64,000 bases of DNA from Xenorhabdus thuongxuanensis (GTDB lineage: Bacteria; Pseudomonadota; Gammaproteobacteria; Enterobacterales; Enterobacteriaceae): contig NZ_MKGR01000004.1 of the NCBI RefSeq assembly GCF_001908095.1, positions 124,001 through 188,000 of the forward strand, in the 5' to 3' direction. The stretch's first letter is position 1. Every line of letters begins with the position of its first letter. The translations under genes and the position numbers were made by a program. Of the stretch, positions 27,359-37,880 are shown piece by piece. The notes beneath the pieces were generated by a model, which was not told the origin of the DNA, ran no database searches, and saw only the letters and a list, made by a program, of their open reading frames with translations.

Positions 27359-27373
27359 TTTACGTTCTTTTAC
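27359..27373 (-). promoter_or_regulatory. CpxR-binding box
   Basis: Read on the minus strand, GTAAA-AGAAC-GTAAA is a perfect match to the GTAAA-N5-GTAAA consensus. It lies between the divergent cpxR and cpxP, as in E. coli, and can serve both. Confidence 0.85.
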
Positions 27374-27458
27374 ATGCTCTGACGCTAGTTTGCAGCCGCA
27401 GGTTTATAGTTATCCACACTGAATCGAATGCTGCTGTTCGAGAAAGCGAGGAAATTTA

Positions 27459-27959
27459 ATGCGTAACATAGCAATATTGGCTTTAGCGTCAATGGTTGTT
27501 CTCGGAACAACAGAGGCTTTAGCTAAAACTGCTGATACGGATCATATTTCTGAGGTGAGTTCTTCCTCCGTACATCCATATTGTATGCCATATGGGTATA
27601 AGAGGGGTTTTAATCATCACCGAGACAGCCAATATAACTATAGTTATATCTTCGGTGGAATAGCGTTAACTGAACAGCAACGCGAGGAGATGTGGAATTT
27701 AGTCAAAAAGCAGCATCAGTATGAGCAGCCGCAGCTCGATATGCGAGCTGAACATAGAAAGCTGAATGCGCTTTTGGCAGCAGAAGATTTTGATGAAGCT
27801 GAGGTTCGCTCACAGCTTGAAAAAATAGCCAAAAATAATGTCGCCCTAGGTGTAGAGGTTGCACGTATTAGTAATCAGGTTTATCAACTGCTAACACCAG
27901 AGCAGAAAGAGCTGTTAAAGAATCGTCTAAAACAAATGAATGTGAAGCTCGAAAAGTGA
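27459..27959 (+). CDS. cpxP: CpxP, periplasmic Cpx inhibitor
   Basis: 166 residues. A signal peptide (about residues 1-22, ending LAKTA) sends it to the periplasm, where it forms a curved alpha-helical dimer that represses CpxA. Two LTxxQ motifs are seen at residues 70-74 (LTEQQ) and 145-149 (LTPEQ). The region before the first motif is His- and Tyr-rich and less conserved. The gene is transcribed away from cpxR across the Cpx box. Its 3' untranslated region carries a CpxQ-like sRNA, so the locus codes for a protein and a regulatory RNA. Confidence 0.92.
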   Translation: MRNIAILALASMVVLGTTEALAKTADTDHISEVSSSSVHPYCMPYGYKRGFNHHRDSQYNYSYIFGGIALTEQQREEMWNLVKKQHQYEQPQLDMRAEHRKLNALLAAEDFDEAEVRSQLEKIAKNNVALGVEVARISNQVYQLLTPEQKELLKNRLKQMNVKLEK

Positions 27960-27994
27960 ACTTATTTTTTGCTACACAGTAGTATCAACTACGG

Positions 27995-28052
27995 TTTTCC
28001 TTGCCATAGACACCATCCCTGTCTTTCAGCCCCCTTGAGGGGCTTTTTTTTT
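27995..28052 (+). ncRNA. cpxQ: CpxQ-like sRNA from the cpxP 3' untranslated region
   Basis: The stretch TTTTCCTTGCCATAGACACC and the following ATCCCTGTCT match the conserved seed region I recall for CpxQ. In E. coli CpxQ is released from cpxP mRNA by RNase E and works with Hfq. A terminator hairpin follows: AGCCCC/GGGGCT and then at least eight T (28044-28052). The 5' processing site is assumed at the T run. Confidence 0.85.
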
Positions 28053-28412
28053 CGGGTTAATTATTCAGGCAGTGATAGTCGAGACGTTAAAATCATCTAA
28101 CTATCTAACATGTTTAAAAACTGTAATCTGACAAAACATATTGCTGATGCCTCATGACATAGCTTTGTACCGAAGTTGGAATATTTTGTTAGCGGAGGGA
28201 TTTTATGTCTGTACTGTTTGTCGTTAGCAATCATCCTGATGGAGTTTATTGGTGGATTATGTATGTCGGCGATTAAACGAGACAGTGGAGTGAAGGACTT
28301 TGGTGAGATGTTGGATAATCAACTCACTTTGCTTTATTCGACTCTATATTTTTCCATCTAACGCGCTATTTTTATACCGAAGACAGGCTGAGTAACCTAA
28401 GGGTGGTAGTCA
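28053..28412. other. Gap between CpxQ terminator and fieF with a weak small ORF
   Basis: About 360 bp without a clear gene. A GGAGGG site at 28194-28199 precedes an ATG at 28205 that opens only 23 codons (ends 28276). Another frame is open for 61 codons from a TTG at 28176 to 28361 and encodes a hydrophobic stretch near its N-terminus. The two overlap in different frames. Neither resembles a family I know, and they may be remnants of one broken small membrane protein gene. Confidence 0.3.
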
Positions 28413-29312
28413 ATGAGTATAAATTATGGGCGATGGGTCAGTTCCGCTGCGTTGGTGGCAACGGTACTGGCTAGTGTACTGTTGATCGTGAAAATTTTTA
28501 CCTGGTGGTTAACAGGATCGGTGAGCTTACTGGCAGCACTGGTGGATTCATTGGTCGATTTAGCTGCCTCCTTGACGAATTTTTTCGTTGTGCGTTATTC
28601 ACTTCAACCTGCTGATCAAGAACACACTTTTGGACATGGTAAGGCGGAATCACTGGCGGCTTTGGCTCAAAGTATGTTTATCTCCGGTTCGGCTATTTTC
28701 CTGTTTTTGACGGGCTTTCAGCATCTGTATTCCCCCAAACCGATGGAACATGCATCGATAGGCGTATGGGTGATTGTCGTTGCCCTGATTTCCACGTTAT
28801 GTTTAGTTACGTTTCAAAAATGGGTGATCAGTAAAACCCAAAGCCAGGCGATCCGTGCGGATATGCTGCATTATAAGTCCGATTTATTGATGAATGGGGC
28901 GATTTTGGTGGCATTGCTTTTGAGTCTGTATGGTTTTAAACACGCGGATGCGCTCTTTGCCCTAGGTATTGGAACCTATATTCTCTATAGTGCGTTACGG
29001 ATGGGCTATGATGCCGTACAATCTTTGCTTGATCGTGCCTTGCCGGATGAAGAGCGGCAGGAGATTATTGAGATCATCCAAAATTACCCAGGCATAGCAG
29101 GTGGGCATGACCTGCGAACTCGTCAATCAGGTCCGACTCGTTTTATCCAGTTCCATCTTGAGTTAGATGATAATTTGCCATTGGTACAGGCGCATGCTTT
29201 GGCAGAAGGGATCGAAAATAAATTGCGGAGTCGATTTCCAGGTGCCGATATTATTATTCACCAAGATCCTTACTCTGTAGTGTCTGAAGAGCGTAAAAAC
29301 CGCTGGGATTGA
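28413..29312 (+). CDS. fieF: FieF, cation-efflux transporter
   Basis: 299 residues, cation diffusion facilitator family, inner membrane, six membrane segments with a cytosolic C-terminal domain. Metal-site residues appear as [14 protein letters not shown] (D-x3-D in segment 2) and HYKSDLLMN (H-x3-D in segment 5). The C-terminal domain has [20 protein letters not shown] and ADIIIHQDP. It exports iron and zinc using proton exchange. The neighbours cpxP and pfkA match the E. coli order. Confidence 0.95.
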   Translation: MSINYGRWVSSAALVATVLASVLLIVKIFTWWLTGSVSLLAALVDSLVDLAASLTNFFVVRYSLQPADQEHTFGHGKAESLAALAQSMFISGSAIFLFLTGFQHLYSPKPMEHASIGVWVIVVALISTLCLVTFQKWVISKTQSQAIRADMLHYKSDLLMNGAILVALLLSLYGFKHADALFALGIGTYILYSALRMGYDAVQSLLDRALPDEERQEIIEIIQNYPGIAGGHDLRTRQSGPTRFIQFHLELDDNLPLVQAHALAEGIENKLRSRFPGADIIIHQDPYSVVSEERKNRWD

Positions 29313-29469
29313 AGGGAAATTTATTCATAATCAAAAGAACATCAAAAAACAGACATAATCTTGATGCAGGCTGGGTGTTTTTCCGTATTATAGGCATAGT
29401 TGAATCAATTCAGCTAATGCAGTGACAATCAGGTTTAGCAAATATTATATCTACAAGTCAGAGGTCATC

Positions 29470-30447
29470 ATGATCAACAAGATTAAAAGAATCGGAGTCT
29501 TAACGAGTGGCGGTGATGCGCCTGGCATGAACGCCGCTATTCGTGGTGTTGTTCGTGCCGCTTTAACCGAAGGGTTGGAAGTCTATGGCATTTATGATGG
29601 CTATCTGGGGTTGTATGAAAACCGCATGAAGAAGCTTGATCGCTTTAGTGTTTCCGACATGATTAACCGTGGTGGTACGTTCTTGGGGTCAGCCCGCTTC
29701 CCAGAGTTTAGGGATGATAAGGTTCGGGAAATTGCTATTGATAACTTGCGCAAAAATGAGATTGATGCGTTGGTGGTGATTGGCGGGGATGGCTCTTATT
29801 TGGGGGCGAAAAAACTGACCGAAGCGGGTTTCCCTTGTATTGGTTTGCCTGGAACAATTGACAATGACGTCGCAGGCACAGATTACACAATTGGTTATTT
29901 CACGGCGCTGGAAACAGTGGTTGAAGCGATTGACCGTTTGCGTGACACATCAACTTCCCACAAGCGAATTTCGATTGTTGAAGTGATGGGGCGTTATTGT
30001 GGTGATTTGACCTTATCAGCAGCAATCGCGGGTGGATGTGAATTTATTGTTTTGCCTGAAAATGAAATTCCGTTCGATCGTGAAGAATTGCTGGCTGAGA
30101 TTAAGGTTGGAATTCAAAGAGGTAAGCGTCACGCGATTGTTGCTATTACTGAACATGTCTGTGATGTCACTGAGCTGGCGCAATATATTGAAACAGAAAC
30201 TCATCATGAAACCCGCGCGACAGTATTAGGGCATATCCAGCGTGGAGGTGCGCCTGTCGCTTATGACCGCATCCTTGCTTCCCGTATGGGGGCATATTCT
30301 GTCCAACTATTGTTGGAAGGACATGGTGGTCGCTGTGTTGGTATCCAGAACGAGAAACTTGTTCATCACGATATTATTGATGCAGTGCAAAATATGCAGC
30401 GTGTCTTTAAGAAAGAGTGGCTGGAAACAGCGAAGAAACTCTACTAA
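29470..30447 (+). CDS. pfkA: 6-phosphofructokinase 1
   Basis: The ATG at 29470 ([20 protein letters not shown], 325 residues) was chosen because GAGG lies five bases upstream and it aligns with E. coli PfkA; an upstream in-frame ATG would add 16 residues. It phosphorylates fructose 6-phosphate, the committed glycolytic step. The ATP site lies in [11 protein letters not shown] and [11 protein letters not shown], and the catalytic Asp in [17 protein letters not shown] perfect hairpin follows. Together with tpiA nearby it covers glycolytic enzymes of this backbone block. Confidence 0.96.
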   Translation: MINKIKRIGVLTSGGDAPGMNAAIRGVVRAALTEGLEVYGIYDGYLGLYENRMKKLDRFSVSDMINRGGTFLGSARFPEFRDDKVREIAIDNLRKNEIDALVVIGGDGSYLGAKKLTEAGFPCIGLPGTIDNDVAGTDYTIGYFTALETVVEAIDRLRDTSTSHKRISIVEVMGRYCGDLTLSAAIAGGCEFIVLPENEIPFDREELLAEIKVGIQRGKRHAIVAITEHVCDVTELAQYIETETHHETRATVLGHIQRGGAPVAYDRILASRMGAYSVQLLLEGHGGRCVGIQNEKLVHHDIIDAVQNMQRVFKKEWLETAKKLY

Positions 30448-30476
30448 TCCTTTCTTACCTGCAAGATCCTCTTTTG

Positions 30477-30503
30477 GAGACAGCCATATAATGTGGCTGT
30501 CTC
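30477..30503 (+). terminator. Hairpin downstream of pfkA
   Basis: The 10-bp stem GAGACAGCCA/TGGCTGTCTC with a 7-base loop lies 29 bp after the pfkA stop. The following T content is weak, so termination may be partial. Confidence 0.6.
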
Positions 30504-30612
30504 ATCTCTCATATTCTTCTTGTGCATAAGCAGAAATTTAAAATTATTTCTGAGTCATGACGCTTTCTGTCAGTTTTTATGGAAATCATAATAGGTTAGG
30601 GGAAATGTTATC

Positions 30613-31668
30613 GTGGTTATGCATGCAAGAGGTATAAATACAGGCTTAAGATGGGCAATTATAAAAGAGTATGCTGTGTCGGTGTTATTCTTGATGGCTT
30701 TGGTGATGACACTGATGACTAACAGTGCATGGGCAAAAGAGCTGCAATTATTGAATGTTTCCTATGATCCGACACGTGAATTTTACCAACAGTATGATGA
30801 AGCATTCCGCGAATACTGGCGTAACAAGACGGGGGATGATGTAAAAATCCGCCAATCACATGGCGGTTCAGGCAAGCAAGCAACTTCCGTTATTAATGGT
30901 CTTCAGGCGGATGTTGTGACGCTGGCACTGGCTTATGATGTAAATGCCATTGCAGAGCATGGACGTATTGATAAGAATTGGATTCAGCGTCTACCGGATA
31001 ATTCAGCGCCCTATACATCAACCATTGTCTTTTTGGTGAGAAAAGGAAACCCTAAACAGATAAAGGATTGGTCGGATTTAATTCGTTCAGATGTTGCGGT
31101 GGTTACGCCGAATCCCAAAACTTCCGGTGGAGCACGTTGGAATTATCTGGCTGCCTGGGGATATGGCTTGGCGCACAACAATCAGGATCAGGCTAAAGCC
31201 AAAGAATTCGTGAAAGCACTCTATAAGAATGTGGAAGTATTGGATTCAGGCGCTCGTGGTGCAACGAATACGTTTGTGGAGCGCGGAATTGGCGATGTAT
31301 TAATTGCTTGGGAAAACGAAGCTTTATTAGCGATTAATGCCTTGGGTCAGGGTAAGTTTGAAATTGTGACCCCGAGCATTTCTATTCTGGCAGAACCGAC
31401 GGTTTCTGTTGTCGATAAAGTGGTTGATAAACGGGAAACGCGCGTATTGGCAACCGAATATCTGAAATATCTTTATTCTCCGGTTGGACAGGATATTGCC
31501 GCCAAGAACTATTATCGTCCTCGTGATAAAGCAACCGCAGAAAAATACCGTGCGGTCTTTCCTGATTTGAAGCTTTTTACGATTGATGATGTCTTTGGTG
31601 GCTGGGGTAACGCCCAAAAAGAGCATTTTGCCACAGGCGGAACCTTTGACGATATTGTCCGGCGTTAA
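30613..31668 (+). CDS. sbp: Periplasmic sulfate-binding protein
   Basis: 351 residues from a GTG; an ATG two codons later is equally possible. The N-terminal 42 residues hold a long basic region and a hydrophobic core ending NSAWAKEL, a signal peptide longer than in E. coli Sbp. The mature start [20 protein letters not shown] and the region SHGGSGKQA match sulfate/thiosulfate-binding proteins of ABC importers, with [11 protein letters not shown] near the end. It delivers sulfate to the CysAWT transporter, which is not in the window. The cdh gene that follows sbp in E. coli is missing. Confidence 0.93.
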   Translation: MVMHARGINTGLRWAIIKEYAVSVLFLMALVMTLMTNSAWAKELQLLNVSYDPTREFYQQYDEAFREYWRNKTGDDVKIRQSHGGSGKQATSVINGLQADVVTLALAYDVNAIAEHGRIDKNWIQRLPDNSAPYTSTIVFLVRKGNPKQIKDWSDLIRSDVAVVTPNPKTSGGARWNYLAAWGYGLAHNNQDQAKAKEFVKALYKNVEVLDSGARGATNTFVERGIGDVLIAWENEALLAINALGQGKFEIVTPSISILAEPTVSVVDKVVDKRETRVLATEYLKYLYSPVGQDIAAKNYYRPRDKATAEKYRAVFPDLKLFTIDDVFGGWGNAQKEHFATGGTFDDIVRR

Positions 31669-31672
31669 TCAT

Positions 31673-31695
31673 TGAGCCAATTGTTAAGTGGCTCA
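31673..31695 (+). terminator. Hairpin after sbp
   Basis: The arms TGAGCCA and TGGCTCA enclose 9 bases, 4 bp after the sbp stop. No T run follows at once, so function as a terminator is uncertain. Confidence 0.4.
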
Positions 31696-31706
31696 GACTG
31701 AGTGAG

Positions 31707-31740
31707 AAAAAACCGCCACGAGTGATGCTGCGTGGCGGTT
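31707..31740 (-). terminator. Rho-independent terminator of tpiA
   Basis: The 10-bp stem AACCGCCACG/CGTGGCGGTT has a 10-base loop, and on the minus strand it is followed by a T run (A run at 31707-31712 on the plus strand). It lies just after the tpiA stop and separates it from the convergent sbp. Confidence 0.85.
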
Positions 31741-31769
31741 GAATTATTTTTCTGTTCTTGATTAAAAGA

Positions 31770-32537
31770 TTACGCTTTTTTCGCTTCTGCTGCGGCTTTT
31801 ACGATAACAGCAAAGGCATCAGCCTTCAGTGATGCACCACCGACCAGAGCACCGTCTATATCTGGCTGGGTGAACAGCTCTGCTGCATTGCTGGCGTTGA
31901 CTGAGCCGCCATATTGAATAATGACCTGTTCAGCGATAGCTGCATCCTGTTTTGCGATATGGTCACGGATAAATTTATGAACGGCCTGAGCTTGAGCAGG
32001 TGTGGCAGATTTGCCTGTTCCGATTGCCCAAACTGGCTCATAAGCAATAACCGTATCTTTGAATGCTTCGGTGCCCAGTGTGTTCAGAACGGCGTCGATT
32101 TGTCGTGCACAGACGGTTTCAGTCTGACCAGCTTCATTTTCTTGTTCAGTTTCGCCAATGCACAGAACGGGGATCAAGCCTTGCTCTTTCAAGACTGCGA
32201 ATTTCTTCGCGATGAATTCGTCGCTCTCTTTATGGTAAGTACGGCGTTCAGAGTGGCCGATAATGATATATTTTGCACCAACATCTTTCAGCATTTCTGC
32301 GGAGGTTTCGCCAGTAAAGGCACCAGAAAGATTGACGCCAACATCTTGCGCACCCAGGGCGATACGGCTACCAGCCAAGGCATTTTTTGCCAGAGAAACA
32401 TAAACTGTTGGTGGTGCGATAGCGACGTCACAGCCGTCAATGTTGCTCAGTTCTTTACGCAGGCCTGCAATCAGGTCGTTAACCATGTGGGTACTGCCAT
32501 TTAATTTCCAGTTACCCATAACTAATGGATGTCGCAT
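31770..32537 (-). CDS. tpiA: Triosephosphate isomerase
   Basis: 255 residues, a TIM barrel that interconverts dihydroxyacetone phosphate and glyceraldehyde 3-phosphate. Key residues are visible: N and K in MGNWKLNGS, the catalytic His in [10 protein letters not shown], the catalytic Glu in [15 protein letters not shown], and the phosphate loop [12 protein letters not shown] with [10 protein letters not shown] clear terminator follows. Nothing unusual is seen. Confidence 0.97.
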   Translation of the reverse strand: MRHPLVMGNWKLNGSTHMVNDLIAGLRKELSNIDGCDVAIAPPTVYVSLAKNALAGSRIALGAQDVGVNLSGAFTGETSAEMLKDVGAKYIIIGHSERRTYHKESDEFIAKKFAVLKEQGLIPVLCIGETEQENEAGQTETVCARQIDAVLNTLGTEAFKDTVIAYEPVWAIGTGKSATPAQAQAVHKFIRDHIAKQDAAIAEQVIIQYGGSVNASNAAELFTQPDIDGALVGGASLKADAFAVIVKAAAEAKKA

Positions 32538-32681
32538 ATTTTTCCCTCCAACCAGAAAATAATCAAATTGCGAACTGAATGAATATTCTTTCTTTGAACG
32601 ACATTATGATGATGCCATTCCCTGTAAGCGGAATCCCGACAGTATAAAGATCATCAACGCGAATAGCTCTGCGTTGTGTCA

Positions 32682-33302
32682 CTAATTTTCATTTGCTGCT
32701 GTGTCAGATAACGATAGCTTAATCGGTTCAATTGCGAAGGTCATTATATTTTCGCTGCTGTTTACGATGACATAGCGCATTGCACCCATTTTTTGGCTGA
32801 AAGCAGAGCGGTTTTCTGCTGCCTGAAAAAGCCTTTCCAATTGAATTTTGGCTTGTTCAGGGGAAAAAGTAGGTTCGAATTGGCTGATCAGGGCAGTGAT
32901 ATATTGTTTTGCCAGTATGCGGTTTTGTTCATCTTCTCGTTCATTTTGTGATGGCAGCAATGTAATTTGCAGACTTTTAATTTTTTCGCTACCTCGTTCC
33001 AGTACCGTTGAAGAGTAAATTTTGTCATTAATTTTACTGGCGGCACGGATGAAAGGCTGAGAAATATCTGTGCTTGTAATCACCCTATATTCGTACAAAG
33101 GAATGTCTGGATGTTTTTTGTTGTATTTTTCCCGAAAGACAGGGATGGTTTCTTCGAAAGTAGGGGAATCTGGCAGCAGGTACATTAACGGTGAGTTTAT
33201 TTCTGGTGTGACTGAAAGCTTATCGGCAGAGGCTGATAATGGTAAACCGATGCCAAAAGCGATTAAAATTGTCACCAGAAGTTTATTTATGTCTGTTTTC
33301 AT
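32682..33302 (-). CDS. yiiQ: YiiQ, DUF1454 family periplasmic protein
   Basis: The ATG at 33302 (MKTDINKLLV, 206 residues) was chosen; a longer open frame upstream overlaps yiiR on the other strand and has no signal-like start. Residues 1-26 form a signal peptide ending SASADKL. The body matches E. coli YiiQ as I recall it: PTFEETIPVFREKYN, YEYRVI, RAASKINDKIYSSTVLERG, GAMRYVIVN and FAIEPIKLSLS. Function unknown. It is divergent from yiiR with 58 bp between starts. Confidence 0.88.
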   Translation of the reverse strand: MKTDINKLLVTILIAFGIGLPLSASADKLSVTPEINSPLMYLLPDSPTFEETIPVFREKYNKKHPDIPLYEYRVITSTDISQPFIRAASKINDKIYSSTVLERGSEKIKSLQITLLPSQNEREDEQNRILAKQYITALISQFEPTFSPEQAKIQLERLFQAAENRSAFSQKMGAMRYVIVNSSENIMTFAIEPIKLSLSDTAANEN

Positions 33303-33360
33303 TTTATTACTCACTGAGTTAAATTCTGGAAAAACAGCATCCACAATTGGAAAAGAGTAC

Positions 33361-33798
33361 ATGACATTACAACAATGGGGATTCTCATTCAAAGGTCGAA
33401 TTGGAAGGAGAGAGTTTTGGATCGGTATAGCTATCTGTTTCACCTTGATCTTTATACTCCTGACACTACATGGAATGAATGTCCTCCCCATAAATTATGC
33501 GGCGGTTGGTGTTGCTTTGCTGTTGTATCCAACGGCGGCGATTTTTTCGAAGCGCCTGCATGACAGGAATAAACGTGGCGGTTGGGTATTACTATGTGTG
33601 CTAGCCTGGATATTGCTGTCCCTTGATTGGAGCGCAATGGCGCCAATATGGCAGTGGGGAATTGGTCGTTTTGTTCCAACACTGGTTTTTGTCATGATGA
33701 TATTGGATTGTGGTGTATTCCGTGGTATGGAAGGCGCCAATCGCTTTGGTGAGATGGCAGAAACCGTTGATTACATTTCTGCCAGAGAACCTGTTTAA
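33361..33798 (+). CDS. yiiR: YiiR, DUF805 family membrane protein
   Basis: The ATG at 33361 (MTLQQWGFSFKGRIGRREFW, 145 residues) is the natural start; the frame is open further upstream but runs antisense through yiiQ. The DUF805 signature GRIGRREFWIG is followed by about four membrane segments, with KRLHDRNKRGGW in the middle loop. It is an inner-membrane protein of unknown function. It is convergent with fpr. Confidence 0.88.
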   Translation: MTLQQWGFSFKGRIGRREFWIGIAICFTLIFILLTLHGMNVLPINYAAVGVALLLYPTAAIFSKRLHDRNKRGGWVLLCVLAWILLSLDWSAMAPIWQWGIGRFVPTLVFVMMILDCGVFRGMEGANRFGEMAETVDYISAREPV

Positions 33799-33861
33799 AA
33801 ACGTAAATAAGTTTATTGTGGGAGCTGTAGCTATCCACCATGAACTACAATACCAGTATTG

Positions 33862-34608
33862 CTACCAATATTGCTCGCTGGTGATATGGCCTGGTTTACG
33901 ACGCAGATGTTTTGCCATATTGCGTTGTTCTTTTAATAGTTGCTGGGTATCCCTGACCATTTGGGGATTCCCGCACAGCATGACGTGGCTGTTTTCTGCC
34001 TGAATGGGTAAGCCGACAGCCGATTCCAACTCGCCATTTTCAATTAATGCCGGAATTCTGCCTATGAGTGAATTTGGCCATTTTTCTCGGCTGACGATAG
34101 TCTGTATCCTCAGTTTACCCTGAAATTTTTTCTCTAATTCCTGCATCATGGGCAGATAACTCAAATCTTTTCCCCATCTGGCCGCATGAACCAAAACGAT
34201 ATTTTCGAATCGTTCCAGATCGGTTCCTTGCTGAAGGATGGAAAGGTAAGGCCCAATGGCGGTGCCAGTGGAAAGCATCCAGAGTGTTTGACAATCAGGA
34301 ATTTCATCAAGAACGAAAAAACCAGCCGCTTGTTCTGTTACCAGCAATTCATCTCCAGTTTTTAGTTCAGCCAGTCGGGAGCTGAGTTTTCCTTCTGGGA
34401 CAGTTACTAAATAAAATTCCAGATTATTGTCATTGGGAGCGTTGACATAAGAGTAAGCTCGTTGGATGCGCTCCCCCCCAATTTCCAGTGCAAGTTTTGC
34501 AAATTGGCCGGCGGTGAATTTTTCTATTGGTGCATGAACTTTGATGCTGAAAAGTGAATCAGTCCAGTTGGTTATGTCGGTAACTTTTCCTGTAATCCAA
34601 TTTGCCAT
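33862..34608 (-). CDS. fpr: Ferredoxin/flavodoxin-NADP+ reductase
   Basis: 248 residues. A FAD protein that reduces flavodoxin and ferredoxin with NADPH in the cytosol. The FAD-binding segment RAYSYVNAPNDNNLEFYLVT lies in the N-terminal barrel, and the NADP domain has LSTGTAIGPYLSIL and CGNPQMV. The C-terminus ends in YW, as in E. coli Fpr, where the terminal Trp stacks near the flavin. It is convergent with yiiR, and its promoter shares the 403-bp gap with emrD. Confidence 0.95.
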   Translation of the reverse strand: MANWITGKVTDITNWTDSLFSIKVHAPIEKFTAGQFAKLALEIGGERIQRAYSYVNAPNDNNLEFYLVTVPEGKLSSRLAELKTGDELLVTEQAAGFFVLDEIPDCQTLWMLSTGTAIGPYLSILQQGTDLERFENIVLVHAARWGKDLSYLPMMQELEKKFQGKLRIQTIVSREKWPNSLIGRIPALIENGELESAVGLPIQAENSHVMLCGNPQMVRDTQQLLKEQRNMAKHLRRKPGHITSEQYW

Positions 34609-35011
34609 TACGGTTAACCTCTCTACACAATATGGTACGGATTAATATGATGTGAATTAATACGACACAAATGAACACTGCGTGAATGGGTGATTTTTTG
34701 TAACGATTCTACGTGATTACTTGAAATAGCATTATCGATTACGTGTTACGGTTCAATTAACTGGATTTTTGCCAATATTATGGTCTGATATGTACATTTT
34801 TATTGACATATATGGTTAATATGTCTGTAATTTTTTCTTCATGTAAAATTGTATACTTAAAAGAAAAAATATAGATTTAATAAGTGAATCATATCTATGA
34901 AGTCAGTTCATCAGGTTCTTTATTAAGTGCTTGAAGGGTTCACTACGGCTGTTTGCAATGGGTGATTGCGCTATGGGTTATTGTTTTCAATTGGTGATTG
35001 AATAAAGTGCG
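34609..35011. other. Divergent fpr/emrD intergenic region
   Basis: 403 bp, AT-rich. It contains the predicted emrD promoter and operator (34803-34831) and a leader of about 170 bases. Within the leader a nine-codon ORF starts at 34897 without a good ribosome site. The words GGTGATTG occur twice close to the emrD start. I see no larger gene. Confidence 0.5.
34803..34831 (+). promoter_or_regulatory. Predicted emrD promoter with an operator-like palindrome in its spacer
   Basis: TTGACA (34803-34808) and TGTAAT (34826-34831) are 17 bp apart. The arms GACATAT (34805-34811) and ATATGTC (34819-34825) are perfect inverted repeats around 7 bases, filling the spacer. That is a common place for a repressor such as a MarR or TetR family protein. 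The regulator is unknown. Confidence 0.55.
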
Positions 35012-36199
35012 ATGAAAAAAATAGAACACTTTAATTTATTGTTGATGTTAATTGCCTTAGCTGCTGTAGGGCAAATGACGCAAACAATCTATGTGCCAGT
35101 TATTGCTGATATGGCAAGTGATCTTAATCAGCCTGCGGGGGAAGTTCAGCGGGTGATGGCGGCGTATCTGTTTTCTTACGGATTTTCACAACTTTTTTAT
35201 GGGCCGCTATCTGACAAAGTGGGACGTCGCCCTGTGATTTTGGTGGGAATGTCGATTTATCTGGTGGCGACGATATGTGCTCTGTTTGCTCCAAACTTGC
35301 TGATACTGGTGATTGCAAGTGCATTACAGGGATTGGGCACCGGTGTAGCAGGTGTGATGGTGCGTACTATGCCACGGGATTTATATGCGGGCACGACGTT
35401 GCGTTATGCCAATAGTTTGCTAAATATGGCCATATTGGTTAGCCCTCTGGCTGCTCCCATGATTGGAGGGATGGTTGCTCACTATTTTGGTTGGCGCTCC
35501 TGCTACTTGTTTTTATTGATGCTAGGAGCTGTCGTTGCTTTCTTCCTGTTACGGTATTTACCGGAGACTCGTCCTACAGGAACCGGACATAGTGCGATGC
35601 TGGTTTCTTTCCACCAATTACTCTCGCATGGTGCTTTTGTCTCTTACCTGACTATGTTGGTGGGTGGTCTGGCTGGGATTGCAGTTTTTGAAGCCAGTAG
35701 CGGTGTGTTGATGGGAGCGGTTTTGGGGCTGGATAGCCTAACTGTCAGTATTTTGTTTATCTTGCCAATTCCGGCGGCATTTTTTGGAGCATGGTATGCG
35801 GGGCGTGAAGGTAAAACATTTTATCGGCTCATGTGGCGTTCTGTGACTTGTTGCTTGCTGGCGGGTATCTTGATGTGGTTGCCCGGCTGGTTTGGTATCA
35901 TGAATATCTGGACTTTGTTGATACCTGCCGCATTATTCTTTTTTGGTGCTGGTATGTTGTTCCCACTGGCGACGACTGGGGCGATGGAGCCTTTCCCTTA
36001 TTTGGCAGGAGCCGCAGGTGCCTTGGTCGGGGGATTGCAGAATGTAGGTTCAGGTATAGCAACATGGCTGTCGGCAATGTTGCCGCAAAATAGCCAATTT
36101 AGTGTTGGGATGTTGATGTTTTCTATGTCATTGCTGATTCTATTTTGTTGGCTACCCATTTCCCAGCGCTTCCAGCGCCAGGAACATACCGCTTCGTAA
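35012..36199 (+). CDS. emrD: EmrD-like multidrug MFS transporter
   Basis: 395 residues, twelve membrane segments, drug:H+ antiporter family. It closely follows the E. coli EmrD sequence as I recall it: LLLMLIALAAVGQMTQTIYV, PLSDKVGRRPVILVGMS (motif A), ASALQGLGTGVAGVM, and SGVLMGAVLGL with FILPIPAAFFGAWYAG. It would export amphipathic drugs from the inner membrane. In E. coli emrD is not near glpK, so this is a rearranged placement; glpX, which follows glpK in E. coli, is not found here. The ribosome site is weak. Confidence 0.93.
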   Translation: MKKIEHFNLLLMLIALAAVGQMTQTIYVPVIADMASDLNQPAGEVQRVMAAYLFSYGFSQLFYGPLSDKVGRRPVILVGMSIYLVATICALFAPNLLILVIASALQGLGTGVAGVMVRTMPRDLYAGTTLRYANSLLNMAILVSPLAAPMIGGMVAHYFGWRSCYLFLLMLGAVVAFFLLRYLPETRPTGTGHSAMLVSFHQLLSHGAFVSYLTMLVGGLAGIAVFEASSGVLMGAVLGLDSLTVSILFILPIPAAFFGAWYAGREGKTFYRLMWRSVTCCLLAGILMWLPGWFGIMNIWTLLIPAALFFFGAGMLFPLATTGAMEPFPYLAGAAGALVGGLQNVGSGIATWLSAMLPQNSQFSVGMLMFSMSLLILFCWLPISQRFQRQEHTAS

Positions 36200-36222
36200 A
36201 ATCGAAAAACCACGGAGCTTTA

Positions 36223-36274
36223 AAAGGCGCTGGCAAAGAAAGTATGTAATATAAAAATACCAGCGCCTTTATTT
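36223..36274. terminator. Terminator hairpin between emrD and glpK
   Basis: The 11-bp stem AAAGGCGCTGG/CCAGCGCCTTT encloses 26 bases and lies between the convergent genes. A short T/A-rich tract follows on both sides, so two-way action is possible. Confidence 0.6.
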
Positions 36275-36288
36275 CCTATGTTTCGCAG

Positions 36289-37827
<1,539 letters not shown>

Positions 37828-37880
37828 TTATTCGTTCGTTTTTATTGTCTTGGATTGCCATAATTTTAGTATGGCAAATA

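Noticed and set aside
31914-32504. 196-codon open frame antisense to tpiA
   Set aside because: It lies wholly inside a clear tpiA gene, has no recognisable domain and a Phe- and Cys-rich random composition; it is a shadow of codon usage on the other strand.
33070-33360. N-terminal extension of yiiR
   Set aside because: The open frame is antisense to yiiQ. The DUF805 start MTLQQWGFSFKGRIGRREFW fits the family length.
33303-33491. N-terminal extension of yiiQ by 63 codons
   Set aside because: The extension runs antisense through yiiR, precedes a good signal peptide, and is not in the family.
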